Program-made: the position numbers and the translations under genes
Origin: Agromyces bauzanensis
GTDB taxonomy: Bacteria; Actinomycetota; Actinomycetes; Actinomycetales; Microbacteriaceae
Reading direction: 5' to 3'
DNA: 64,000 bases
Assembly (NCBI RefSeq): GCF_014645655.1
Contig: NZ_BMMD01000016.1
Location: 26,909-90,908 of the forward strand
Shown here: one piece after another, positions 7,708 to 15,613 of the stretch
Layout of the letters: each line of letters starts with the position of its first letter
Position numbering within the stretch: position 1 is the stretch's first letter
Notes under the pieces: model-generated
Seen by the model: only the letters and a program-made list of their open reading frames with translations
What the model was told of the DNA's origin: nothing
The model's database searches: none

Positions 7708-9343
7708 GAACGCGCCCCAACTGTGTCCGCACGACGCTCGCGAGCCGCTCCGACTCCGCGAACTGCGCGAGGAGCTCGCTCTGCAGTCGCTCGAGCTTCT
7801 CTTGGATCGGTTCCCCGTCGTCGTCGACCTCCGCTGCGCCGACATATCGCCCCGGCGTCAGCGCGTAGTCCGCAGCCTTGATCTCGTCGAGCGTCGCCGA
7901 GTAGCAGAACCCTGCTTCGTCCGCGTACGCCGGCAGCGCGGCATCCGTCGCTTCGACAGGCTCAGCGATCGACTTCGTGCCGCGCCAGGCATGGAACGTG
8001 TTCGCGATCTTCGCAATGTCGCTGTCGCTCAACGCGCGCTCGGCGCGGTCGACCATGTATCCGAGGTTTCGGGCATCGATGAAGAGCACCTGGCCCGTGC
8101 GGTCGATCGCACCACCCGGGCCGCCGGCCTTGTCGCGAGCGAAGAACCAGACACACACCGGAATGCCGGTCGAGCGGAACAGCTGCGTGGGCAGCGCGAC
8201 CATGCACGACACGAGGTCGGCCTCGACGATCTGCGCCCGGATCTGTCCCTCGCCGCCCGAGTTCGACGACATCGAGCCGTTCGCCATGACCACGGCGCCC
8301 TGCCCGCCTGGGCCGAGCTTCGAGAGGATGTGCTGGATCCACGCGTAGTTCGCGTTGCGGGTGGGCGGCACGCCGTAGCGCCAGCGCGGGTCCTGTTCAT
8401 TGCGCGCCCAGTCCTTGATGTTGAACGGCGGATTCGACATCACGTAGTCGGCTTGCATGTCGGCGTGCAGGTCACGAGCGAACGTGTCTCCCCAACGCGG
8501 GCCGAGGTTGCCGTTCAGGCCGTGAATTGCGAGGTTCATCTTCGCGAGGCGCCAGGTGCGCTCGTTGAGCTCCTGCCCATAGACCGAGATGTCGCTGCCC
8601 TCGCGATCGTGGGCCTCGAGGAACTTCTCGGCCTGCACGAACATGCCACCCGACCCGCACGCCGGGTCGTAGACGCGGCCGCTCGTCGGCTCCAGGACCT
8701 CGACGAGCACGCGCACCACCCCCGCCGGCGTGAAGAACTCTCCGCCCCGCTTGCCCTCGGCACGCGCGAACTTCTCGAGGAAGTACTCGTAGACCTCGCC
8801 CAGCAGGTCGCGGGCGCGCTTCGCCCCGTCGCCGGTGAACCGCGCCGAATTTAGGAGATCCATGAGCTCGCCGAGGCGGCGCTGGTCGACGTTGTCGCGG
8901 TTGAAGATGCGCGGCAGCGTCGCCGCGAGCGACGGATTCGCGGTCATGATCGCGTTCATCGCCTCATCGATGAGTTGACCGATCGACTTCGCCGGCTCGC
9001 CACCTGTCGGAGGCAGACCCTTCGCGTTCTGGGCGAGGAACCCCCAGCGCGCGGCATCCGGAACCCAGAACACCCCGCGACCGGTGTACTCGTCGACATC
9101 GTCGATGAGCTGCGCTACCTGCTCGTCGTTCATGCCGTCGGCGCGCAGCTCGGCTGCGATCTGCCCGCGGCGCTCGTCGAACGCGTCGCTCACGTACTTG
9201 AGGAACACGAGCCCGAGGATCACGTCTTTGTACTGCGACGCATCCATCGAGCCGCGCAGCTTGTCGGCGGCCTTCCAGAGCGTGTCCTTCAGCTCCTTCA
9301 TGGTTGAGGGGGTCGCGGGGGCGGGCTTGGTTCTCGGGGGCAT
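7700..9343 (-). CDS. hsdM: Type I N6-adenine DNA methyltransferase subunit (HsdM)
   Basis: Modification subunit, 547 residues. It has the N-terminal HsdM helical domain (KELKDTLWKAADKLRGSMDA), the SAM-binding motif I DPACGSGG (226-233) and the catalytic NPPF (304-307), all intact, so it should methylate adenine in the sequence chosen by HsdS. AAAGGAACCCA precedes the ATG. It forms a tight minus-strand unit with hsdS (overlap) and lies 45 bp downstream of the methylase-like gene at 9389-11434, which is probably cotranscribed. Confidence 0.96.
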   Translation of the reverse strand: MPPRTKPAPATPSTMKELKDTLWKAADKLRGSMDASQYKDVILGLVFLKYVSDAFDERRGQIAAELRADGMNDEQVAQLIDDVDEYTGRGVFWVPDAARWGFLAQNAKGLPPTGGEPAKSIGQLIDEAMNAIMTANPSLAATLPRIFNRDNVDQRRLGELMDLLNSARFTGDGAKRARDLLGEVYEYFLEKFARAEGKRGGEFFTPAGVVRVLVEVLEPTSGRVYDPACGSGGMFVQAEKFLEAHDREGSDISVYGQELNERTWRLAKMNLAIHGLNGNLGPRWGDTFARDLHADMQADYVMSNPPFNIKDWARNEQDPRWRYGVPPTRNANYAWIQHILSKLGPGGQGAVVMANGSMSSNSGGEGQIRAQIVEADLVSCMVALPTQLFRSTGIPVCVWFFARDKAGGPGGAIDRTGQVLFIDARNLGYMVDRAERALSDSDIAKIANTFHAWRGTKSIAEPVEATDAALPAYADEAGFCYSATLDEIKAADYALTPGRYVGAAEVDDDGEPIQEKLERLQSELLAQFAESERLASVVRTQLGRVHV

Positions 9344-9388
9344 TGGGTTCCTTTCGGTTGGTCTCGGTGCGCGACGCTGCTCGCGGAG

Positions 9389-11434
9389 CTACTCGGCCAG
9401 CGGTTCGGTGAGGGTCAGCGTTCCGGCGGTCGTTCCCGCCACGATCAGATGCTCGAGTTCCTCGAGCCCGGCGGTCCGCTGCAGCGCCTCAGCGCGAGCA
9501 CTGCGGAGGTCGGCGAGGGCGCGCGCGAGCGGCGCTCGCTGGTCGGTCGCGACGCGGCGCACCGTCCATGCACGCCACGGCGTCGCGGGCGCGCTTCGCG
9601 CGATGTCCATGGCGAGGACGTCGGGCAGCAGGCCTGCGTCATCGTCGCGGTTGATGCGCAGCACGCGGGCGGGCGCCATCACGACCGATGAGCCGTCATA
9701 GTCCACCCAGGCGGCGGGCTCGGCACCGGTCAGGAACACGACGTCGCCGGGTTCGGTGAGACGCGCCGACGGGTATGTCGCGGCGAGGCGAAGTCGGTCG
9801 ATCCGCCGGTCGCCCGGCGTGCGCTCGCCGCGCACCTCTTCGGGGCCGATCACGGTGAATCCCGAACGGTCGTCGGCCGCGAGGTCGCCGACATCGAGTC
9901 GCGAGCCAGGCACGTAACGTACGTGGCCCTCACGCACCAGGTCGGCGAGTGTCGCCGGCGGCACGCGAGTCGGGGAAGCGGAGGGCACAGCCGCGCGCAG
10001 GGAGGTCGGCACGGAATCCGCGCCGAGATCGTCCACGATCTGATCGAAGCGAGCGGATGCCTCGGCGTCGACCTTGGCCCGTTCGGGGGCATGGCGCAGC
10101 GACCCGCCGGCATCGAGCAGCGAGCCGGAGCGTGCGAGCACCCTGCTGGTGGGAGTCACGCGCGTGAAGGTGAACGAGTGCGCATGCACCGCCTGCCGGT
10201 CGCCCATGGCCGCGGCGAGATCGCCGACGAGATCGGCGCGCACGACCGGCGTGAGCTCGAACGTGCTGAGATCGGAGAGCATCGTCCAACGATCGGCGAT
10301 GGCGATGCCCTCGTGCGCCGGTCCGAGCACCCAGATCGCCAGGTGCTGGCGCGGCGCCGATGGCAGGAGTCCGGCCGGAAGCCGCACGATCGCTCGAACC
10401 CGATCGGTGCGCAGCACCTGCGAGCGGAGGGCGGCCGCCTGCGGTTGGAGCCCGCCGTCGACGAGCACCGACGACGGCGCGACCACGACCGCTCGCTGCG
10501 CGGCATCCATCTGCAGTGCGATCTGGTCGACGGCCGACAGTGTGGCCATGGCGTCGAGCGCCCCACCATCGGGTGAGGGGTACTGCGCCACGTTCACGAC
10601 CGGTCCGCTCACCTGGAAGTCGCCGACGGCGTCGACGGCGAGTCCGGTTCGCGGAACGCCATGGGCGAGCAGGCGTCGGCGCAGGAGCCTCGCCGCCGAC
10701 GTGTCGCCGTCGGCACTCATCACGACCGGGTCGGCGACATCCGTCAGCCGGTCGACGATATCGATCAGCCGATCGGCGCACGCGCCGGTGGGATCCGCGA
10801 AACGCGGTGCCGCGGCATCCGCCAGCGGATTCGTCAGGGCGAGCTCGATCGCGATCTCGGCGCACAGCGATGCGGCCTCGGCGGCGAGTTCCGATCTCCC
10901 GTCATCGCGACTCGAACGCCGGTGCGCGACGAGCGTGTGCTCGAACGCCGGAGCGACCCCGTATGCCGCCTCCACGAGCTGATCGGCGTGCCGCGCCATC
11001 CGCTCGAGGCCCGACTTGACGCGATCGAGCTCGCGGAACAACGCCTCGTCGTCGGGATCGGTCTCGTCAGCGAGATCGATCAGGTCGTCCCGCGCCAGCG
11101 CCCCGAGTTCAGACCCGTGCGCGGCTCGAAGGGCGAGCAGGGACGTGATGACGTCGAGGTACGAACCATCGAACCCCTGAGGTCTGGCATAGAGGGCCGC
11201 CTCGGTGAGCGCGTCTGGGTTGTTTCCGTGATTGGTGTCGACCAGCCAGCGCGCGACCGCGACGGCGTCGAAGAGTTCGATGCCACCCTTCGTCTCGCGA
11301 GGGCCGGGGAACGCGCCCGGGCCGCTCGAAAACCGCTTGCGCCACACCGACACGACGGCGCGCTGGACGCGGGCCAGCCGTGCGATGTCGGCGAGGCCGA
11401 TTCGAAGGTCGGTCGCTTCTGCGACAGTGGTCAT
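9389..11434 (-). CDS. HTH protein with degenerate N6-methylase domain and HsdS-like C-terminus
   Basis: A 681-residue protein at the head of the type I operon; start MTTVAEATDLRIGLADIARL with CGGAGGCGGCCG before the ATG. Residues ~12-35 form a helix-turn-helix (IARLARVQRAVVSVWRKRF), then FPGPRETKGGIELFDAVAVA as in actinobacterial HTH-containing N-6 DNA methylases. The middle (~205-375) follows the N6-methylase layout, including the late strand RAVVVAPSSVLVDGG and LPAGLLPSAPRQHLAIWVL. Motif I, however, reads FADPTGACADRL (212-223) instead of DPxCGSGG, and the NPPF position reads NVAQYP (281-286). Adenine methylation is therefore unlikely. The C-terminus (RLTEPGDVVFLTGAEPAAWV) resembles half of an HsdS target-recognition domain. 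Likely role: DNA-binding regulator or accessory factor of the neighbouring system (inference). Confidence 0.8.
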   Translation of the reverse strand: MTTVAEATDLRIGLADIARLARVQRAVVSVWRKRFSSGPGAFPGPRETKGGIELFDAVAVARWLVDTNHGNNPDALTEAALYARPQGFDGSYLDVITSLLALRAAHGSELGALARDDLIDLADETDPDDEALFRELDRVKSGLERMARHADQLVEAAYGVAPAFEHTLVAHRRSSRDDGRSELAAEAASLCAEIAIELALTNPLADAAAPRFADPTGACADRLIDIVDRLTDVADPVVMSADGDTSAARLLRRRLLAHGVPRTGLAVDAVGDFQVSGPVVNVAQYPSPDGGALDAMATLSAVDQIALQMDAAQRAVVVAPSSVLVDGGLQPQAAALRSQVLRTDRVRAIVRLPAGLLPSAPRQHLAIWVLGPAHEGIAIADRWTMLSDLSTFELTPVVRADLVGDLAAAMGDRQAVHAHSFTFTRVTPTSRVLARSGSLLDAGGSLRHAPERAKVDAEASARFDQIVDDLGADSVPTSLRAAVPSASPTRVPPATLADLVREGHVRYVPGSRLDVGDLAADDRSGFTVIGPEEVRGERTPGDRRIDRLRLAATYPSARLTEPGDVVFLTGAEPAAWVDYDGSSVVMAPARVLRINRDDDAGLLPDVLAMDIARSAPATPWRAWTVRRVATDQRAPLARALADLRSARAEALQRTAGLEELEHLIVAGTTAGTLTLTEPLAE

Positions 11435-11523
11435 CGGCCGCCTCCGCTCGTCGATCGGGGCCAGTCGCGTGGCCCGGCATGCGTCACGATAGCGGGTCCT
11501 GCCGTCGCACTCGCGGCGCATCG

Positions 11524-11543
11524 CCGATAACTCCTCTTATCGG
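11524..11543. promoter_or_regulatory. Perfect inverted repeat between divergent genes
   Basis: CCGATAA-CTCCTC-TTATCGG, arms 11524-11530 and 11537-11543, lies in the 184-bp divergent intergenic region between the HTH/methylase-like gene (minus) and the DUF3892 gene (plus). It is a candidate operator for one or both promoters; the HTH protein itself is the obvious candidate regulator. Inference from sequence and position. Confidence 0.5.
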
Positions 11544-11618
11544 ATGCCTCGCGCCGACTGCTGCCTCTTCCGCTCTACCTTCAACGACGTCCCCAACGCC
11601 GAACGAAGGAGCCAGAAC

Positions 11619-11900
11619 ATGCCGTTCATCCGTCGAGTCAGGGTGCAGTCGCCCGGGCTCCGAAGCGAGCACATCACGGCCGTGCAGTACTCCAAGACGA
11701 TGTCCGGGCCGCTCACGGTCGCGTCGACCGACGCGATGGTTCGCGCCATCGACGCCGGCACCGTCATCTACAGCCGCCACGACGTCACCGGAGCCCAGGC
11801 GCTGGTGATCACCCGCGCCGGCATCAACGGCCGGCGCCATCTCACGACCGTCGCCGACGGGCGGGAGACCGACAACCTCCTGCAGCTACCGCGGTTCTGA
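11619..11900 (+). CDS. DUF3892-type small protein
   Basis: A 93-residue protein starting MPFIRRVRVQSPGLRSEHIT after GAAGGAGCCAGAAC. The features SEHITAVQYS near the N-terminus, a central VIYSRHDVTGAQALVITRAG and a basic C-terminal GRRHLTTVADGRETDNL match my recollection of DUF3892 proteins, whose function is unknown. No signal peptide or membrane segment. It starts a plus-strand run with the three envelope proteins that follow, spaced 11 bp, 58 bp and -1 bp apart. Confidence 0.65.
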   Translation: MPFIRRVRVQSPGLRSEHITAVQYSKTMSGPLTVASTDAMVRAIDAGTVIYSRHDVTGAQALVITRAGINGRRHLTTVADGRETDNLLQLPRF

Positions 11901-11911
11901 AGGAACCCATC

Positions 11912-12433
11912 ATGACCGAAGAGTCCAATCCACAGGTCGACGTTCAGGCTGAACCCGACAAGCGCGCCGACATCGCCGATCCTGCTGTTCCGGGCACGCC
12001 GCCGGACGCAGGCACCCCGAGTACGCGACATCTCGCCTTCGGAGCAGCCGGCATCGGGATCGGTCTCATCGCAGGCGTCGTCGTCGGCGCACTCGCGGGG
12101 CCGCTGTTCGGTGCCATCACGGCCGCCGTGACCCCGAGTCCCATCACGAGGGCCGTGGAGACCTGCGATGTCGCCGACAACGCCTGGATCGTCGTGGGCG
12201 ACGACGGCGACAGCGTGTCGCTGCAGACCGAGGGCGATGAAACCAGCGGGGCGGAACTCACCGACGTCGTCTGCGTGCTCGTGGAACTCGACGTGCCCGA
12301 CAGCGTCATCACTCGCATGGACAGCACCCGCGCGCTCGATGGGCGCCAGACCGCCGAGTGGGACGACCTCTCGGCGTCGTGGGGCTATCACCCCTCGAAC
12401 GGCCTCGACATCGTGATCGAGTTCACCGGCTGA
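11912..12433 (+). CDS. Membrane-anchored hypothetical protein
   Basis: A 173-residue protein with an acidic, proline-rich cytoplasmic N-terminus (1-42), one glycine/alanine-rich transmembrane segment around 43-72 (GAAGIGIGLIAGVVVGALAG), and an outside domain of about 100 residues with two cysteines (ETCDVADN and DVVCVLVEL) that could form a disulfide. Family not recognised. It follows the DUF3892 gene by 11 bp and precedes a lipoprotein gene, so it probably belongs to a small envelope operon. Confidence 0.7.
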   Translation: MTEESNPQVDVQAEPDKRADIADPAVPGTPPDAGTPSTRHLAFGAAGIGIGLIAGVVVGALAGPLFGAITAAVTPSPITRAVETCDVADNAWIVVGDDGDSVSLQTEGDETSGAELTDVVCVLVELDVPDSVITRMDSTRALDGRQTAEWDDLSASWGYHPSNGLDIVIEFTG

Positions 12434-12491
12434 CCCGGCGTTGCTCGCCCGCGACACACTCCCAACCCAACCAAGTGAAAGGCAACCACTC

Positions 12492-13034
12492 ATGAACACT
12501 CGCATCAGCATCACCGCCGCCGCCATCCTGCTCACCGGCCTGGCCCTCACCGGGTGCGCACAGACCGGCGGAGCGACGACCTCGCGCGACGAGCCCGCGG
12601 CCGTGGCATCCGACGCACCGGCGCCGGCGCAGCCCGACGTGACACCGTTCGGGGGGACTTTCACCTACGAGGACGGTGTCGCCCTGACCGTCGCTGCCCC
12701 GGCGCCCTACACTCCGTCGCAGTACGCGGCCGGCGCGACACAACCGAACAACGTCACCATCACCTTCACGGTCGTCAACGGCAGCGACGCGACCATCGAA
12801 CTGCTCTCGATGCCCGAAGTCACCTCGGGAGGAGTGAAGGGCGAGTCGATCACCGACCTGTCGAACGACACCGTGGCGCTCGAGCCCTTCGGGGGCAACG
12901 CCGACGTGCTCCCAGGGCAGTCGTTCTCGTGGACCATGGCGTACTCGCTGGCGGATGCCGCAGACGTGACCGTGTCGATCGCGCCGACGCCGTTCGAATA
13001 CGGCGCGGCCATCTTCTCAACGGTGGCCGGCTGA
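12492..13034 (+). CDS. Lipoprotein with DUF4352-like domain
   Basis: A 180-residue exported protein. The N-terminus MNTRISITAAAILLTGLALT followed by GCAQ is a lipoprotein signal peptide with the lipobox LTGC, so the mature protein starts at the cysteine and is lipid-anchored outside the membrane. After a low-complexity linker (~25-45) comes an immunoglobulin-like beta domain with NNVTITFTVVNGSDATIEL, the pattern of DUF4352/telokin-like domains. Its TGA overlaps the ATG of the next gene. Function unknown. Confidence 0.75.
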   Translation: MNTRISITAAAILLTGLALTGCAQTGGATTSRDEPAAVASDAPAPAQPDVTPFGGTFTYEDGVALTVAAPAPYTPSQYAAGATQPNNVTITFTVVNGSDATIELLSMPEVTSGGVKGESITDLSNDTVALEPFGGNADVLPGQSFSWTMAYSLADAADVTVSIAPTPFEYGAAIFSTVAG

Positions 13035-13615
13035 TGTCCGGGGAGGCCACGGCTGACCAGAGCGCGGTGCCGGCGGGAAGTCAGCTCGCCGGCAAGAAGT
13101 CGTGGAATCCGCTGCTCCTGGCGCTGATCGCGGCCGGTGTCATCGCCGTCGTGGCCCTCGTCGCGGTCGTGACACTCAGCGTGACGCGCGTGAACGAGAC
13201 CACGGAGCTTCGCGAGGCGCTCGAGAGCGAACAGGACCGCGCCGAGAGCCTGAGCGGTCAGCTCGAGACCTACAAGGACCGTGAGCTCGACCTCATCGAG
13301 CGTGAAGGCGCGGTCGACACGCGAGAAGCGGAACTCGACCGGCGCGAGACCGAGATCTCGACGACGGAGGAGCGGGTCGCCGCGACGACGCTCAAGGACG
13401 GGTACGTCTACACGGTGGGCTCGACCATGGAAGCGGGGACGTACCAGGCGGACGCCACCGGGAGCAGCTGCTACTGGGTGGTCACCGTCTCGGGAACCAA
13501 CTACTCCGACATCGTGGAGAACGACTACGGCACCATGGGCAGCATCACCGTCACTGTGGCAGCTGGGCAGGACTTCAGGTCCAGCGATTGCGGCGACTGG
13601 ACGAAGGTGGGTTGA
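13034..13615 (+). CDS. Membrane protein with coiled coil and C-terminal beta domain
   Basis: A 193-residue protein translationally coupled to the lipoprotein gene (TGATG). It has a short cytoplasmic N-terminus, a transmembrane segment at about 29-53 (LLLALIAAGVIAVVALVAVV), a charged coiled coil at about 58-115 (REALESEQDRAESLSGQLE and onward) and a C-terminal domain starting DGYVYTVGSTMEAGTYQADA, with two cysteines (SSCYWVV, SSDCGDW). This C-terminal pattern occurs in surface proteins of actinobacteria, but the function is unknown. Downstream lies the orphan methyltransferase gene on the other strand. Confidence 0.7.
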   Translation: MSGEATADQSAVPAGSQLAGKKSWNPLLLALIAAGVIAVVALVAVVTLSVTRVNETTELREALESEQDRAESLSGQLETYKDRELDLIEREGAVDTREAELDRRETEISTTEERVAATTLKDGYVYTVGSTMEAGTYQADATGSSCYWVVTVSGTNYSDIVENDYGTMGSITVTVAAGQDFRSSDCGDWTKVG

Positions 13616-13675
13616 GCACCGACCCCGGCCGGCGCGGGGGCGCTGGCCCTTCGGCTGCTCGCGACATCCGTGAGA

Positions 13676-14587
13676 TCAACCCGCGGTGAACTCGACGCCC
13701 GCGACATCCTTGAACCGGGCTCGCATGACCTCGATCGCCTCGGTGTTCTCGTCGACGAGCACGAAATGCCGGCCGAGCGTCGCCGCGACCGCGCCGGTCG
13801 TGCCCGACCCCGCGAAGAAATCGAGCACCCAGTCGCCCTCGCGCGTCGACGCCTGCACGATGCGGCGAAGGATCCCCTCGGGCTTCTGCGTCGGGTACCC
13901 CGTCTTCTCGCGCCCGGTCGGCGACACGATCGTGTGCCACCACACGTCGGTCGGCAGCTTGCCGAGCTCGGCCTTCTCGGGCGTCACGAGCCCGGGCGCC
14001 ATGTACGGCTCGCGATCGACGGCGCTCGAGTCGAACCAGTAGCGGGCTGGGTCCTTCACGTACACGAGGATCGTGTCGTGCTTCGTCGGCCACTTGCGCT
14101 TCGCCTTGGCGCCGTAGTCGTAGGCCCACACGATCTCGTTCAGGAAGCACTCCCGCCCGAACAGCGCGTCGAGCAGCACCTTCGCGTAGTGCGCCTCCCG
14201 GTAGTCGAGATGCAGGTAGAGCGTGCCGTCGTCGGCGAGCACGCGCCACGCCTCCGTGAGCCGAGGCTCGAGGAACGCCCAGTAGTCCTCGAAGCGGTCG
14301 TCGTAGCGCAGCAGGTCGCCGCGGATGCGCTCGTACTGGCGGCCCTGGAAGCCGGTGATGGTTCCGGATGCCGCGGGGCGCGGGGCATCCGTCACCTGCT
14401 CGCCATCCGAGCCCGCGGCGAGCGCGGTCGCCGCGACCCGCACGTGACGCGTCGCCCGCCGCGCCTGCATGCGCCCGGTGTTGAACGGCGGATCCAGGTA
14501 CACCAGCGTGAAGCGCCCGTCGGGCAGGGTCGGCAGCACGTCGAGGTTTTCAGCGTGGATGATGCGGTCGGGTTCGTCGGATGCCAC
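13676..14587 (-). CDS. Orphan site-specific DNA methyltransferase, beta class
   Basis: A 303-residue DNA methyltransferase. The catalytic motif DPPF (32-35) comes first and the SAM motif FAGSGTT (258-264) last, the order of beta-class N6-adenine/N4-cytosine enzymes. Between them are the conserved helices RLTEAWRVLADDGTLYLHLD and YPTQKPEGILRRIVQ. No restriction gene adjoins it: neighbours are the envelope-protein gene (convergent) and flavodoxin (divergent). It is therefore a solitary methylase, possibly regulatory. The target sequence is unknown. The ATG lies 69 bp from the divergent flavodoxin start. Confidence 0.92.
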   Translation of the reverse strand: MASDEPDRIIHAENLDVLPTLPDGRFTLVYLDPPFNTGRMQARRATRHVRVAATALAAGSDGEQVTDAPRPAASGTITGFQGRQYERIRGDLLRYDDRFEDYWAFLEPRLTEAWRVLADDGTLYLHLDYREAHYAKVLLDALFGRECFLNEIVWAYDYGAKAKRKWPTKHDTILVYVKDPARYWFDSSAVDREPYMAPGLVTPEKAELGKLPTDVWWHTIVSPTGREKTGYPTQKPEGILRRIVQASTREGDWVLDFFAGSGTTGAVAATLGRHFVLVDENTEAIEVMRARFKDVAGVEFTAG

Positions 14588-14656
14588 GGCTCCAGTCTGC
14601 CAGCGGGTTCACCTCATCGCGCGGTCGGCGTAGGGTGGCGCGGGAGGGGGTCCGAC

Positions 14657-15160
14657 ATGCGAGTGATGGTGGTCTACGAGTCCATCTGGGGAAACACCGA
14701 GCAGATCGCGCGCGAGATCGCTGCGGGCATCGGGGCTGAGACGGTCGATGTCGTGGATGCGGCATCCGCACCGCCCGCGATCGAAGACGACGTCGACCTG
14801 CTGGTGGTCGGCGGGCCGACGCACGCGTTCTCGATGTCGAGCACGTCGACCCGCGAGTCGGCGCGCCAGCAGGGCGCCACGCGGATCCCCGCGAGCGGCA
14901 TCCGGGAGTGGATCGAGCGACTTTCGGCTCCCAGCAGCGCCGTGGCGGTGGCGACGTTCGACACGCGCACGGTCTCGCCGCGGCTGCCCGGGTCCGCCGC
15001 GAAGAAGGCGATGAAGAAGCTCGTCGCGCTCGGGTTCCGGCCCGCGGCCAAGCCCGAGACGTTCGGCGTGCACGGCTACTCGGGACCCATCGCCGACGGC
15101 GAGCTCGAACGCGCGAAGGCGTGGGGCGCAGGGCTCGAGGGCGTGCTGCCGCTCAGCTGA
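14657..15160 (+). CDS. Flavodoxin-like protein
   Basis: A 167-residue flavodoxin-fold protein. The FMN phosphate loop is at the N-terminus, VVYESIWGNTEQIAREIA (residues 4-21), and the second binding loop is VVGGPTHAFSMS. After Met-64 there is a loop rich in Arg/Ser typical of small actinobacterial flavodoxin-domain proteins, which may be electron carriers or protoporphyrinogen-oxidase-like. It is transcribed alone. The specific partner is not apparent. Confidence 0.85.
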   Translation: MRVMVVYESIWGNTEQIAREIAAGIGAETVDVVDAASAPPAIEDDVDLLVVGGPTHAFSMSSTSTRESARQQGATRIPASGIREWIERLSAPSSAVAVATFDTRTVSPRLPGSAAKKAMKKLVALGFRPAAKPETFGVHGYSGPIADGELERAKAWGAGLEGVLPLS

Positions 15161-15190
15161 GAACACGGCGCCCGCGACCCGCGGAGCCCC

Positions 15191-15505
15191 TCAGCCGCGA
15201 TCGATGTCGAGCCGGATGCGCCCGCGGAATCGATCGGGGTGCTCGTCGTCGGCGCCGTCGGAGGCGAACGCGATTCCCTTGTCGCCGTCGCCGGGCAGCG
15301 GTGCCGGCGCGGGCAGGCGGCTCTGGCGGTCGAGCTCAGCCTGCGCCTCGTGCTTGCGGGGCGCGAACACCTCGTCGCCGATCATCATGACGCCGCCGCC
15401 ACCGCGGCGGGTCTTGTCGGAGAGGTCGATCCACCCGCGTCGCACGGCGAGCCATGCGCCGCCGACGACGAGCACGGCGATGCCGACCCAGATCCACCAA
15501 TCCAC
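15191..15505 (-). CDS. Small membrane-anchored hypothetical protein
   Basis: About 104 residues from a GTG start (complement 15503-15505), VDWWIWVGIAVLVVGGAWLA; the longer frame upstream has no membrane-protein character. There is one N-terminal transmembrane segment (2-21), then a basic/glycine-rich stretch (DKTRRGGGGVMMIGDEVFAP) and an acidic C-terminus. Function unknown; such proteins are common in Microbacteriaceae. Confidence 0.6.
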   Translation of the reverse strand: MDWWIWVGIAVLVVGGAWLAVRRGWIDLSDKTRRGGGGVMMIGDEVFAPRKHEAQAELDRQSRLPAPAPLPGDGDKGIAFASDGADDEHPDRFRGRIRLDIDRG

Positions 15506-15613
15506 CCGGCGATTGTACCGGGGATGGCTGAGCCTTCCTCGCGGGTTGTGGACGAGGCATCCGGATGCCTCGGAGGTATCGTCCACCGGAGCGCGCAGCG
15601 TCGCGCCCGCCCG

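Noticed and set aside
9389..11434. A second functional HsdM
   Set aside because: Motif I and NPPF positions are both lost, and a complete hsdM lies next to it.
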